A DNA stretch of 64,000 bases from Hericium rajendrae (lineage: Eukaryota; Basidiomycota; Agaricomycetes; Russulales; Hericiaceae). The notes under the pieces were generated by a model. The model saw nothing but the letters and a program-made list of their open reading frames with translations, did not search any database and had not been told where the DNA came from. This document shows, piece after piece, positions 1-15,511 of the stretch. Numbering within the stretch: the stretch's first letter is position 1; the number at the start of each line of letters is the position of its first letter. The stretch is from contig CM065878.1 in the NCBI GenBank assembly GCA_033439255.1, positions 4,402,001 to 4,466,000 on the forward strand. Reading direction: 5' to 3'. Position numbers and translations under genes: made by a program.

Positions 1-261
1 GATGCCCTCAAATCATTGCTTCGCCTGGTCCTGCGTATCTCCATCTCCGATGGCCGAATCTTCCTGGGGACATTCGCTGGGACAGATAAGGCGCTTAACC
101 TGCTCCTCGTCAATACAGACGAATTCCGGCTGGGTCCAGCTGAGAATCCGGATGGGAGATATGTCGGACAAGTCATGATTCCATGGAGGCTGGTTATTAG
201 AGTTGAGGTGCAATCGCCCGGGGCGGGCCCACAGGAGCAGGAGGATGGCATGTACATGTAG
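1..261 (+). CDS. NatC auxiliary subunit NAA38 / LSMD1 (LSM fold), 3' part
   Basis: The reading frame is open from base 1, so the start lies outside the window. The encoded piece (about 86 residues) reads as an Sm/LSM fold: the Sm1 strand LRISISDGRIFLGTF, then a D-x-x-L-N-L-L-L segment, then an Sm2-like VGQVMIPWRLVIRVEV end. The short Sm2 loop and the tail after it fit the LSMD1/NAA38 subunit of the NatC N-terminal acetyltransferase better than the canonical RNA-binding LSM proteins, which have a tighter Sm2 (IRG-like) motif. In the family this subunit partners Naa30/Naa35 on ribosomes. The stop is TAG at 259-261. Assignment to NAA38 rather than another LSM protein is inference from the Sm2 shape. 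Confidence 0.7.
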   Translation, partial: DALKSLLRLVLRISISDGRIFLGTFAGTDKALNLLLVNTDEFRLGPAENPDGRYVGQVMIPWRLVIRVEVQSPGAGPQEQEDGMYM

Positions 262-343
262 AGGTACGCGTTAAACATTGTTCCTGTATCCAGTCTATCT
301 AATATTGGTGTTTCATTAATAGCAATATACTGCACCATCTGTT

Positions 344-1293
344 TTGAAGGACTGGATTCTAATCTCGTCGAGACGAAACGTTTCGGTGGCCCTGGCGGAT
401 GCACTGAAGTCGGCGAAGCACTCGCACCGCAAATATGTCGTCTTCATGAAGCCAGACGCACGATTCCCATTTCAGTATCCCCGGCATTGCATGACATTGA
501 ATGAAACGGATCTTAGCCTGCTATTGGCCGCGCGAGCAGAGGTGTGAACGAGCCAGACCTTGCTCTTCACTGTCGATGTACATCGAGTTCCGTACACCGT
601 ACACTGCATCTACTCCCTTCATCCGCTCTGCTGACCCATGCTTATGCTTCATCATCTTCCATCTCCGTTCAGTATGCCCTGCTACCCCCGGATCGCGAAT
701 GTCGACTTCAATTCATTTTCTCAATACGGATCGTGCCTTGTAGCCGGAAGTAGATGCAAAGAGATGTCGGTTTGTGCAATATGTTGTCGGTTAGTCGATG
801 GCGATCAGATCGTTCTCGAAATCTTCTTGCAAGGCGGTCACTCTGAGGCCGATATGATGCTCGCTATGAAGCACGTCATGGACTGATTGGACTGCCCGCT
901 TCAGACCTGGAAGTTCATCCGGCCGCCGGTGCCCATCGTTGGGCTGCGCGCTATCGATGTTTCCGGAGACGTCACCGCGATGTTATCCGCGCTTCAGGAC
1001 GACAGAGCCGGATCGTGGTAAGTCGCGACGCAGCTCATCAAATTCGTCGTCGAGAGTGGAAGATGATGTCAATGGTATCATGAATGTGAATGCGCCCGTC
1101 ATCGCTGACAGCATCTACGACTGTGTCGAGTTCAATGCAGATGCTCAGGTTGTGATTCGTCAAGCTGACGTCGGTATGTCCTGATAATTCCGGTGCCATT
1201 CCGCCATTTTCACATTTTTTCATCTGACTAGTGCAAGGCCTGCTCTGTGACATCACGTTCTGGACGAAGAACAAGGATGCTGCTGACCAATAA
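344..1293 (+). pseudogene. Unresolved coding-like stretch, possibly a decayed or poorly resolved gene
   Basis: Several short open pieces on the plus strand look protein-like but do not join into one clean frame. The best-supported part is the 3' end: coding to 1173, an intron 1174-1231 (gtatgt...gactag) and a last exon 1232-1293 ending in TAA, giving a tail that contains VIRQADV then VQGLLCDITFW. A further open piece lies at about 897-1018 (contains IVGLRAIDVSGDV) and another at 344-547. I recognise no domain. It may be a fast-evolving gene with unseen introns, or a relic. Confidence 0.25.
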
Positions 1294-1880
1294 GAACACC
1301 GTCTTGTCTAGCTCGGCCTGGATATAGGTCTGGCGTGCCGAAAAGTTTTTTCCTTCTTGATGACTCACTGCAATAAGTATCAGCTTTTGTCTTTATGCTT
1401 TGTTCTTAACCCATCCCTATACTATCACATACTGCATTCTTTTTTTTGCTCACAAAATACGGTAGGCGAGATACAATTAGTCTCCCAGAGGCAGAGTTGA
1501 CAGAACTCAACGTGCCTCAGGATCGTCTGTCTGACGATACAATGTTCGCGTGGTTTTAATTTTTCTCGGAAGTTGGTTCTGGGTGCTCACTTTCATGGGG
1601 TTCGTGTTTCCGACGAGTCGTACATATCTGCAGCTGATCCATTCGCCATGAAAGTTATGTCAGTAAAAATCAGATGTTTATTGTCATGAATTATGTTTTC
1701 CGCAGCACAATACACGGAAAAGGGCTGCGAAGTGTCGAGCAACGGGGATTGAACGGATGTCACAATGGTCATTTCTGAGCGCCAGACTATCGGATCGCTG
1801 ACTCAGCACGCTCGGTATGCTTGCCTGCCTTGCATTGGACTCAGCAAAGTCATTCTGGCCTTCTCCACCACAGGCTAGCC
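1294..1880. other. Intergenic, presumed PRP16 upstream region
   Basis: AT-richer than the flanks, with T-runs near 1441 and no sustained open frame. It presumably holds the promoter of the helicase gene that starts at 1881. I see no recognisable motif beyond that. Confidence 0.4.
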
Positions 1881-6730
<4,850 letters not shown>

Positions 6731-6893
6731 CATGGATCAATTGAAGTTCAATCGCATATTTATCTCGTGTTCATCTCTTATACTAGATGTTCATCACGGC
6801 TGTTTTCCATGACCTCGTATTATGATGTCAAAGCGTGTAATGTAATGATAACTTGTCCTACTAGCCCACACATACCAGCTGTTCGGACACGCA
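6731..6893. terminator. Convergent 3' ends of PRP16 and IND1
   Basis: A 163-base gap between two stop codons facing each other. It is AT-rich and must hold both polyadenylation regions. No exact AATAAA was relied on. Confidence 0.4.
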
Positions 6894-8165
6894 CTACGAA
6901 GTTCTAGCAAAGGATCCCCAGATCTTGTCCGCAATGCCTTTCATGGTTTCTTTCCACTTGAGACCACCCGCACCATCAACCTTCTGTAATCCGGTATCGC
7001 TCATCAGACCGTAGGGCAGACCTGCATCGCCGCCTGTGCTGACGCCAGATACTAACGGCAATTCTCCGAGCACCGGCACCCGAAGCTTCTGAGCAGTAGC
7101 ACCAAACAGCTCAGAGGAGCCAAATAGGTAGTGCGGAGTCGTGCAGGAGGGGCATAAGAAATAAGACTGGTTCAGGACAAGTCCAGTGACCTAGAGCTAT
7201 GTCAATCGCAGAGCAAAAGCAGGATGACCAGCAGGACATACGGGAACGCCGACTTTGCGAAACATAGCAATGCCTTTGCGAACATCAGAGAGGGCTACAT
7301 CTTGCGGGGTGGACACGATGACCGCGCCTACGAATTGACCATGAAAAATGGAATTCTAATGACGTACAATCTATGCTCACCATCGACCTTGACGAGCTGC
7401 CCTAAAGTCAGTGGCACATCCCCCGTACCAGGAGGCATGTCGACGACGAGGACATCAAGACCGGGGCTCGAAGAGTCTCCACCAGCAGCGAAGCGCCAAT
7501 CCACGTCGAAGAGGAGCTGCTGTACAGCCTTCTGCACCATTAGCCCGCGCCATATGACTGGGACATCGTCACTGGTGTCAGACTCAGAAGAGCGCGGCAG
7601 AAGAAACCCCATGGACATGCAGGGTATCCCATGATTCGTTAGAGGGATTAGAGCACCAGCTAAACGCGTGGTTAGTATCAATGTAAAGAAATCGAACATA
7701 GACAACATACAAGGTGTGAGCTCAGGCTCGTCTGCACGGTCAAGACCCATGAGCTTAGGAATGGATGGACCGAAAATGTCGAGGTCTAGTACTCCCACAC
7801 GGGGCCGAATGGACTCACTGCGCATGGCAAGCGCAAATGCAAGGTTTACTGGTGAACACACTGCGTGAATTCGTTGTTCAACAGTTTATCGTGAGTACAC
7901 ACACCTGCAACCGTGCTTTTACCAACACCACCTTTTCCACTCGCCACCACCAAGACTTTCTTCACATGAGGAATAGGCCGCTTTACGATCGGGCCACTTC
8001 TCCGAGGAATTTGAGGGGGAGCGTTCGCGGAGGATCTTGGTAAGCCCTGGCTAGGTCAATGACTTCCGTGAACGAACATGCAAGGTGGTTTACCAGAGGG
8101 TTTTCATGGTGTATGCGGCATGACGTGGAGAAGCTCCTGCGGCAGACGCTGAATCCGCGAAACAT
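6894..8165 (-). CDS. IND1: Mitochondrial Fe-S carrier P-loop ATPase IND1 / NUBPL (Mrp family)
   Basis: Mrp/NBP35-type ATPase that delivers Fe-S clusters for complex I assembly in mitochondria. Six exons, 8165-8094, 8046-7905, 7848-7711, 7659-7381, 7327-7242 and 7190-6894, sum to 1014 nt (337 residues) in phase. The N-terminus [16 protein letters not shown] is rich in R and S with no acids, as expected of a mitochondrial presequence. The deviant Walker [10 protein letters not shown], the [10 protein letters not shown] switch region and DMPPGTGD are all present. A CPSC pair near the C-terminus is the cluster-binding CxxC of this family. Intron 2 ends just before VNLAFALA. It is divergent from the tRNA isopentenyltransferase gene, with about 365 bases between the two starts. 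Confidence 0.93.
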
Positions 8166-8530
8166 TTACAACAGGTCCAGTCCCGCAGGGAAGCTACGTA
8201 GATTTTGAGGTGAAGTTCGCACAAGTAGTGCAATGAAACACGATGGATGGAACTTACGGGGCTATACGAGGCAGAACTCAGAGCTATGCACCGTGCTTAC
8301 CACGGATAAGAAAAGCAGAACTGCGGCGGATCTTGTTGGTAAATGACAAGGAGGGTTGAGAGCTCAGGATGGTAGGGAAAGATGACCGTTACTTAGGATT
8401 GGCGGCCATTCTCTGCGGCCCGCTGTGCGGACCGCACCGGGCCGTGATCTGCCGCTCCCATTCGACAAATACTTGGTTCAAGTTGTCCAGAACAACTTCG
8501 TCCTCAGAATCAGATGCTACAACCAGTGGA
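8166..8530. promoter_or_regulatory. Divergent promoter between IND1 and TIT1
   Basis: The two genes point away from each other here. The frame of TIT1 stays open back to an ATG at 8369, so part of this gap could be coding or 5' UTR. No TATA-like box stands out. Both products act in or on mitochondria, which would make a shared promoter sensible, but that is inference. Confidence 0.45.
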
Positions 8531-10359
8531 ATGTTGCATTGGTTTCGTCGAATCTTATCCCCTCTCATGTCATCTTCCCCTCTAATAGCAATCTGTGGAA
8601 CGACCGGTGTCGGCAAATCTAAGCTCGCCATAGAGCTCGCTCTGAAGCTTTCAAAAGGTCCTAGTATCAACGGATGGCACGGTGCAAGGATAATCAACGC
8701 AGATTCCATGCAAGTGTACAAGGGATTGGATATCTTGACAAATAAAGTGCCACTGCACGAAAGACATGGCGTCGAACACGCCTTGATGGACTTTAAGAAT
8801 CCTGGTGAACAGTACGTCGTCGGCGAGTGGGTTCAGGACACGATCGAGGAGGTGGCATATTCATCTCCTTTCCCTGTACGATCAGATCCTGACACATTTC
8901 CGTAGATATCCGCAGCCCACAAAGAACGCAAGGTACCAATTGTAGTTGGAGGCACTGGTTACTGGATTCAACACTTGCTCTTTCCCAACCGGCTGGCCAG
9001 CGATCCGACTCCTTCCAGTCCGGCGAAGACACCAGTGGATATGTCTGAAGAACTGAAAAAATCTCTCACGAAATTGCCTCCAGAGCTTTTGGATCTCTTC
9101 AATATGCTTCCAGACACTCCGCCAACCGCGTCCGACGATCCGAAAGCCGCGTTTGCTTTGCACGCATTGCTCAATGCACTTGATCCTACAGTAGCCAGTC
9201 GATGGCACTGGAAGGACACGCGGAAGGTGTTACGCAGTCTCTCTATCATGAGAGACACAGGTAGAACACCAGGCGAGATCTTCTCTGAACAGTCGCGCAC
9301 GGTCGTCAGACCAAGGCCAGTTTGCCAATCTATTGTATCATTTACCCAGAAACTGATAATCCGCGTCATAGATATCGTGCTCTGTGTTTCTGGTTATATG
9401 CGAGTCCGGATGTTCTAAATGTACGACTTGACGAGCGCGTAGATGCGATGCTTGCTGTGAGTGCATTCGAGACCGGGTCTATTTAGGCTGTTCAAGGGAT
9501 GCATTTCAGCAAGGCGTGTTGGGTGAGATTCAAGAATTAAGAACACTTGTCGCCAGCCCACTCTCGGGAAGTGTTGCATCGGATGTGGATTATACAACGG
9601 GCATATATCAATGCATCGGTCAGTCATAAGGTTCCAATCCATACGGATGAAGAACTCAAGAATCTGACATGCAGGGTATAGAGAATTTGATGCCTACCTC
9701 AACGAGACATCGCCTTCAGAGGAGTCCTATCAAAATGCTGTTCAGGCTATGAAACTGTCAACGCGAAAATACGCTAAGAGACAAATATCGTGGATCCGCA
9801 ACAAACTTTTGCCCGCCATCTATGCGTCAGTTGATCCTGCTGTTCCCCAATCCGACGATCCTGCTGCGTTTCTTTTGGACGCAACCGGTAAATAATCATC
9901 GTCGTTGTTACTTTCTGTAATTCATTGACAATATGCAGATCTGGATAGATGGAAATATGATGTTCAGGGTACGGCAATCAGTATAACAGAACGTACAGTA
10001 CACTCTCTTGATTTCCACAGGATTATACTGAGCTTAGAAGCAGGTTTTCTTCGGCAGGAGCCCCTACCAGATCCGCTCTTATTATCCGGATATGCAAAGG
10101 AAATGCTTTCCGTCTCACTCAAGCCAACAAGGTAGGCAATGTTTTTGCTGACAACTCACTCTCGACGAGCATGTCTAACAGACAATCTAGTCCAGTCGCT
10201 GTTCTCGATGCCCAACGCAAGGTGATCTGCCCTACGTGCACGCTCGATGATCATCAGCCTGTCATGATCGATGAGAGAAACTGGGCCGCACATGCGAAGA
10301 CAAAGGTCCACAGACGGCTGGCGTCGCCTCGGGATCCACGAAGGCCTGAACATAGGTGA
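8531..10359 (+). CDS. TIT1: tRNA dimethylallyltransferase (isopentenyltransferase), full-length copy
   Basis: Adds the isopentenyl group to A37 of tRNAs reading UNN codons (MOD5/TRIT1 family). Eight exons: 8531-8851, 8906-9315, 9372-9456, 9510-9618, 9675-9887, 9939-9992, 10038-10131, 10191-10359 (1455 nt, 484 residues, in phase). Walker A is GTTGVGKS near residue 20. DSMQVYKGLDI and VVGGTGYW are the family's substrate motifs. The C-terminus carries a U1-type zinc finger, CPTCTLDDHQP then HAKTKVHRR, found in eukaryotic members. The ATG at 8531 gives MLHWFRRILSPL, a plausible mitochondrial leader; in-frame ATGs at 8369 and 8567 are alternatives, the latter giving a cytosolic form. The intron after exon 2 has no GT donor in phase; AG|GCCAGT at 9314 is the only fit. 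Confidence 0.93.
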
Positions 10360-11167
10360 CTCGGATGATCCTGATATAACATGGACTGGAAGGCAGCCAT
10401 AAGATAGGGCATGAGATGTATCCTCTTATGATACGTCGAAACATCCCGTATTTGCTGTCGGAGCATCTCGCTGAAGGCTGAGCTCGACAAGAGCGACATC
10501 AATCCCTCTTCATATAACACGGTGTTCGGTGCGCTCCCGGAAGGACAATCATTGGCGCAAAATTATCCTTCGACCATGGCCGAGTAGGCCAACGCCTCTC
10601 AATGCTTATGTCTAGACTTCTAATAATACGAAATATTCTATCATGGACGGAGAGAATACATATCAGGAGGTGATGTGGATCTTGCAACTTCGTTCGCGAC
10701 TCTGTCTGCTGAGTAAACCGACATGCAGCCAGAACTGCTAGATGATGAGCATTCGGAAGCGAGGCCGCGATCACACTTAGGGAGGGTTGGTGCGCAGGTG
10801 CGCAAGCCCGCGCTAGTGCTCAAATCGTAGCTCGACGCACAGAGAAAGGGTAAATGACGTGCATATCTCCCAGTGACGCATACTTAAAGCAAAGACTGTC
10901 TGTCTTCCGGAGGTTCCTGCGGGGCTAGGCGACTGACTTGAGATAAGGACGAGATGCATTTATTCAACCTTGGGGACTGGTACAGTATAAGAATACGAGA
11001 TGACAATACCCCATAGCAAGGACTCAAGTAACCCATCTAGATTGTTATATAGATACGTGCCAAGACAATGAGCAAAATAAATAAATACGAGGGCGTCGAG
11101 GACGGGATGAGCAGCCTTAATCAAGAGCCATCGGAACATTCCATAAATAGTTTGTTTAATCGGAAAG
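10360..11167. other. Spacer between TIT1 and membrane gene (unit 1)
   Basis: No gene that I can support. Minus-strand open pieces (for example 10499-10774) recur in unit 2 at 17172-17537 but with shifted ends and small indels, as expected of non-coding DNA inside a duplication. Confidence 0.5.
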
Positions 11168-12842
11168 TTAGACCATTGCTCCACTGTCGGCGGGCTTCCC
11201 CTCGCTCTTCTCTACAGTTGGTAGATCCTGAGCCCCACCATTATCACCGCTATTGTCGAGCCTTGAGGTTGTCGACTCTGTCTCCTGCACCGTTCGAAAC
11301 TGGATGCCCGACATAGTGCCAGTTCCGCGCTCACGAAGAGCGAGCTGATGCGAAGCCGGAACACGGCCATTTGCAACGTAACTGGCACGCAGAGAGTCCT
11401 GCACGTCATCGAACCCCTTTCCCATGCCGACACGAACGATGATGAGGGTCGGAGCAATTGCCTGTGCAGGTGACAATGCCAGTTAATAAAGCTCATGTGA
11501 GAACTGACTGAGCGCAATCCGATTCACTCACCAGAAGCTGCAGGCTAATTGCAGATGCTACAATCTGTCATGATCACCCTAAATAAAGAGTTTGACATTA
11601 CAGAATCAAACTCACAGGCTGAATAGTAGGAAAAGTTGCAATGATCGAATCAACGAGGAGGGCTGTGGAATAGAGTGCACCGGATTCAACCCTTCATAAA
11701 GGTTAAAAACGATTAGTAAAGACCATAATCATGTCGTTTGATAACCAAGTCACACACAGCATTGCGATTGCAGAATAATATCTCACTGTAGAATTTGGGC
11801 CAGCCTTGATATCTCTTGTCATCCTCCATATTCTTAGTGCTGTTAGATTGTGAAAAGTCATCTTCAGCCACCATTTTAATTGACTTTGAATGACAGTATA
11901 CCTGCTAGGAACGTTGTGATGATATTTGTTGCTAAAGACAACCAATTACCGATGTTGGAGACTACAGCGCTCCGAGCTACAAGTGCTTCTTCAGTTTCGA
12001 GGGTCGGAGAGCCACTCTTCTGAAGGGTCACGAGTCTACCGTAATAGTATATGCTCATGATATTGCATGCTGGATTCCAGTATGCTGTGAGTGTTTTATA
12101 CATATCATAATGATGGCACAAACCTGTAGTGGCAAGTAGTAGAACTAATGGAAGAGCAATAATCCGTTTCTTGCTACCCCAGAGCACGAAGCACCGATGT
12201 ATCTGTGAAACTTCATCAGCATCCTGCTCCTATAAGGCCGAGACAAGTGTTACGCACCAGGAGTGAATCGGCAATATAGCTGAAATATATTACATCAATT
12301 AGAAAGGTAGAAAAAGATACGAATGTCTCCGTACAACAATGCCGCGGCCACACTGTCCTCTAGGATAGTGAATGAATTGTTTATTATCACTTCATGGTGC
12401 CTAGCCGGAATATCTGAAAGAATGCAAGACACAAGGCCGCTATCCTCGAAGTTACTTGAAGAAGTTGTTTTGGGTGTTAGAAGCACGTCGAGAAGGTCGG
12501 CAACAAGAAGGACAGTAATAAAGGCAAAAAGGAGGTTGGTCACGATGAGATAGCGCATATTTGGCCGTTGCCAAATCGTGACGTAGATAGAACCTGCGAA
12601 GAGCATCACATAGATGCCTATACAATCTAAGCCCCGAGAGAATATTCAACAAACAGGGATGACACTCACCATATAGAACTGCATGTGTCTGGGCAGATAA
12701 GTCAGTGGGACTGTCATGCAGCAGCAAGTCCTGACTTGCCCAAAGGGTTGCCAACTCTATCTGCAGACATAACCACGAGTTAATCGAAACCTCAGTAGCC
12801 AAGAGTGTAGTGTCATACCCTGTAATTGGATTCGCCGCACAT
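11168..12842 (-). CDS. Seven-helix membrane protein of an agaricomycete family, copy 1
   Basis: Eleven exons (12842-12819, 12760-12740, 12688-12670, 12617-12335, 12279-12258, 12202-12124, 12084-11902, 11839-11758, 11691-11616, 11564-11532, 11461-11168) sum to 1116 nt, 371 residues, in phase. The pattern matches a family expanded in mushrooms: an opening LYGIYVMLFAGSIYV helix, ADSLLIHRCFVLWGSK between helices, LSLATNIITTFLA, and the signature end AIAPTLIIVRVGMG followed by a polar cytosolic tail. Function is unknown; the topology is receptor-like but no ligand is known. The first three exons are only 24, 21 and 19 nt. The intron after exon 2 begins GCAAGT, a GC-AG intron, where the sister copy has GTGAAT. 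Confidence 0.85.
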
Positions 12843-12925
12843 ATCTAAATCTGAAAATGACGCAAGACGTCGAAGAAGGGAACTGATCGCTGCAGTGATA
12901 TACCGCAGGCCGCAGCTTTAACTCG

Positions 12926-13282
12926 TCAGGTGGATGGACGGAAACCCGCACGGGAGTTGGGAGTGACACAGTATGCGTCGAATGCAGAAGGATCCGTAGG
13001 GCATCGGCTTATATTCGTAGTCGGCGCATAGCCATGTTCGCCCAAGTTAAGATGGATCATGATTGTGATGAAGAAGACTGGCCTTCTATGAGATTTCTTC
13101 CATTGGTGCGATAGCGTACGGACTCGGCCGCGTACTTTGCACCAAACTATCATCAGAGCAACAGTGAGGCAGCGACTGCTGTCCTGATCTTGTTTCACAT
13201 CAACCAAGTACACCTTGATGGTCAATGTGTCTCCACATATTCCGCAATGCCTCGAGCAGTTGGAACCAATTGGGTCGGCCAT
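12926..13282 (-). CDS. Small Cys-rich ORF upstream of the membrane gene, copy 1
   Basis: Begins MADPIGSNCSRHCGICGD and continues to a CxxC-like region, so it could form a zinc ribbon (C-x3-C-x2-C, then Cys further on). The same start recurs in unit 2. After about residue 40 the two copies part because of a small indel, so only the first part is shared. It could be a small gene, a 5' UTR ORF of the membrane gene (same strand, about 80 bases upstream of its start), or chance. I do not recognise the family. Confidence 0.25.
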   Translation of the reverse strand: MADPIGSNCSRHCGICGDTLTIKVYLVDVKQDQDSSRCLTVALMIVWCKVRGRVRTLSHQWKKSHRRPVFFITIMIHLNLGEHGYAPTTNISRCPTDPSAFDAYCVTPNSRAGFRPST

Positions 13283-14103
13283 GGATATTCTAAGCAGCCT
13301 GCATCATGTCCATGTTGAAAATCCATGCCCATGAGCTGTGCCATGTATATTTTTGCGCGCAGATACTGAACAGTTGATCATGAGATGTATCCCCGACGGT
13401 TGTGCTTCTCCCGCGATATAGAACGCAACGCCGTGCTAAAAGCAGCGCAAAGGAGCAGTTGTGCTGATTGAAGCTCACGGGCTCTGCGCACGCAGGCAAT
13501 GGGGAACGAAGGAGGATGCCATGTGATGCAGTGCGTGCAGCAGTGCTGTTCGGAGGGTGCAGGCGCGAGCACCAAGCTACGAAGGGACGTCTATTGCGAG
13601 GCCATCATACAAGATCTGCCTGTGACATATCATGAACACGTACTATAGATCTGATACAACGTACCTACTGGGTGAAACAAGGGTAGAAAAACTGGGCGAC
13701 GTCGGATAAGGAACGAGGGAATGATCTACCAATGTACCATGTACGCACTAGCACGGACACCCCAAATAGGTGACGTATGCTGGTTGACAATCTCGAGAAA
13801 TAGTGGTGGAGAGAAATTTCACACTGAGGTTGAGCCAAACAACTCCTCTGCGTCGAGACGAGCTGCAGGAACTAGGTAACGAAATTGTCGGAAGAAGAAC
13901 GTTGGGTAGCGGAGTTTAGCCGCGGCGTACGCGTCAATTGACTGTAGCTTCATGACATCTCAACGTTCGACCCTATCCGCGCTGGACCTTTTGAACGGCA
14001 AACAATGGCATACTAGATACATTATTTAAAGGCTGCATCTTCCCCAGTTTCTTTTACGCCGTCGACCATTGTAGCCGTCGACCAAATCTCCCACTTTTTC
14101 ACC
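13283..14103. other. Spacer between membrane gene and IES6 (unit 1)
   Basis: No supported gene. It should hold the IES6 promoter and perhaps that of the minus-strand unit. A purine/pyrimidine-mixed stretch around 13900-14000 is well kept in unit 2 (20470-20580), suggesting it lies in the promoter. Confidence 0.4.
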
Positions 14104-14880
14104 ATGTAGGTGCACCCGTCCATCCAATCTCCAGCACACTCACACTCACGCCCATCCTCCAGGCCACCCAAAGGCTCCACCCGCAAGCGCGTCGGCGTCT
14201 CAGCAAGTGCCGAAGGCACAGCGACACCCCAAGCCCCCGTGCGTCTCTCCTCTCCCCACGCACACAGCATGCACGCGCTCATCCATCGCACAGACCCTCG
14301 CAGAGCAGCTCTCCTACCTGAACAGCCCGCGTCCGTTCAAAAACCCGCACTACACGAAGAATGTGAACCGGCGCGCGAAGAACCTGAAGAACGTGCTGGC
14401 GCAGGAGCGCGAGCGCGAGCGGCAGCTGCGTGAGAGACGGCGCACAGAGAAAGAGCAGGAGATGGAGGTCGATGGGGCGGCTGCGGGCCAGGACGCACAG
14501 GCGGTGGAGGAGGACCTGGCGACATGTAAGTGGCATTTCATTTGGGTTGTTCGTTTCTGAAGGTGTATTGTCGGCAGATCTCTCTATTGAAGCACCGCCG
14601 TCGGTGCTGCCTCAGCGACACTACTGCGATATCACGGGTCTTGAGGTGCGTCTCGTCGCTTCTTGTGATAAGTCTCGAAATTCATGGTTTTTTCAGGCTC
14701 CGTACACTGATCCAGCGACCGGGCTGCGATATCATGACAAGAGTATCTACGAGTTGATCAAGGGCCTGGTACGATACACCATACCGCGTATCTCGCTGAG
14801 CTGACTCCTGTTGCTCTCAGACCATCAGCGCCGCGAAGGATTATCTGGCGGCGCGGGGCGTAATTCCTATCGTCAAGTAG
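14104..14880 (+). CDS. IES6: INO80 chromatin-remodelling complex subunit Ies6 (INO80C, YL1-C domain), copy 1
   Basis: Nuclear subunit that with Arp5 couples the INO80 ATPase to nucleosomes. Six exons: 14104-14105, 14163-14238, 14294-14525, 14578-14645, 14697-14768, 14821-14880 (510 nt, 169 residues, in phase). The family core SYLNSPRPFKNPHYTKN and a basic coiled region NRRAKNLKNVLAQ are followed by the YL1-C domain: RHYCDITGLE, APYTDPATGLRYHDKSIYE, DYLAARGVIPIVK. The start is odd: the only in-phase model places AT at 14104-14105 before a GTAGGT donor and the G of the start codon at 14163, so an intron splits the ATG. Unsplicéd, the ATG is followed at once by TAG. Both copies share this. Confidence 0.9.
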
Positions 14881-15085
14881 AATCCAGATTTTAGCATATG
14901 GGGACTATACGTCCACTGGAAAGCATTGTTTGTGAGTTATTGGGATATAGAAATCCCGCCGTGTACCATTATCTCCTAGCATCTATTCGTTGTCGAAGAA
15001 TTCTTGGAGCACTCTTTACAGCCCGGGCATGAATAATCAATAGCATAACATGCTAGGCACAAACTCCTTCGGAATCACCTATCCG

Positions 15086-15441
15086 TTAAACCAATTCAAG
15101 GGACCACTCCAAGATCTCGGCATTCTCATACGTATCCTTTTCATTGCTGGTCGATATTCCCCTTATTCCCTTGTCTGCCCCGTCGATCATCACCTTGGCC
15201 AGATACTCTACACCAACAGTTAATCCAGAGAGCAATGTCTCGCCGACTCCAGTCAAGAATGATTCAGCAGGGAGAACACCACCATGACGGAAGGCGACGG
15301 CTTTGAAACGAGCATGGCTGGCTGACTTGGATGAGGTCGGACTCAACTCGATCCTGCAATTTACCAGCACAGTTCAGCAATTTATTTTTCAGAACTAAGA
15401 TGAGGGACGGCAGACCTTGACCATATGCGTCAATGCCATCA
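15086..15441 (-). pseudogene. 3' fragment of an atypical SDR (NAD(P)-binding) gene, cut by the duplication junction
   Basis: Minus-strand frame ending in TAA at 15086-15088. It reads GGVLPAESFLTG, GLTVGVEYLAKVMIDGA and YENAEILEW, the C-terminal pattern of NAD(P)-binding epimerase-like proteins in fungi; the matching N-terminal Rossmann part sits only in the second unit at 22261-22500. A piece with DDGIDAYGQG lies just upstream. The gene is cut at about 15441, where the sequence switches to TIT1 intron 1, so this copy lacks the cofactor-binding end. Family assignment is moderate. Confidence 0.6.
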
Positions 15442-15511
15442 TCCTCGTTCAGGAGGTTACATATTCGTCTCCTTTCCTTGTGCGAATACGTTCTCATGTT
15501 GACTCCCGTAG

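Larger units (their letters stand above)
8846..15441. repeat. Tandem duplication, unit 1 (about 6.6 kb)
   Basis: Almost the whole stretch recurs at about 15447-22015 in the same orientation and order: TIT1 exons 2-8, unassigned spacer, membrane gene, Cys-rich ORF, IES6, SDR 3' part. Similarity begins just inside TIT1 intron 1 (aggaggt near 8847) and ends in the SDR gene near 15441. In one exon stretch that I compared by eye (9061-9240 against 15667-15846) about 6 of 180 bases differ. Introns and spacers differ more, with small indels. Confidence 0.93.
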
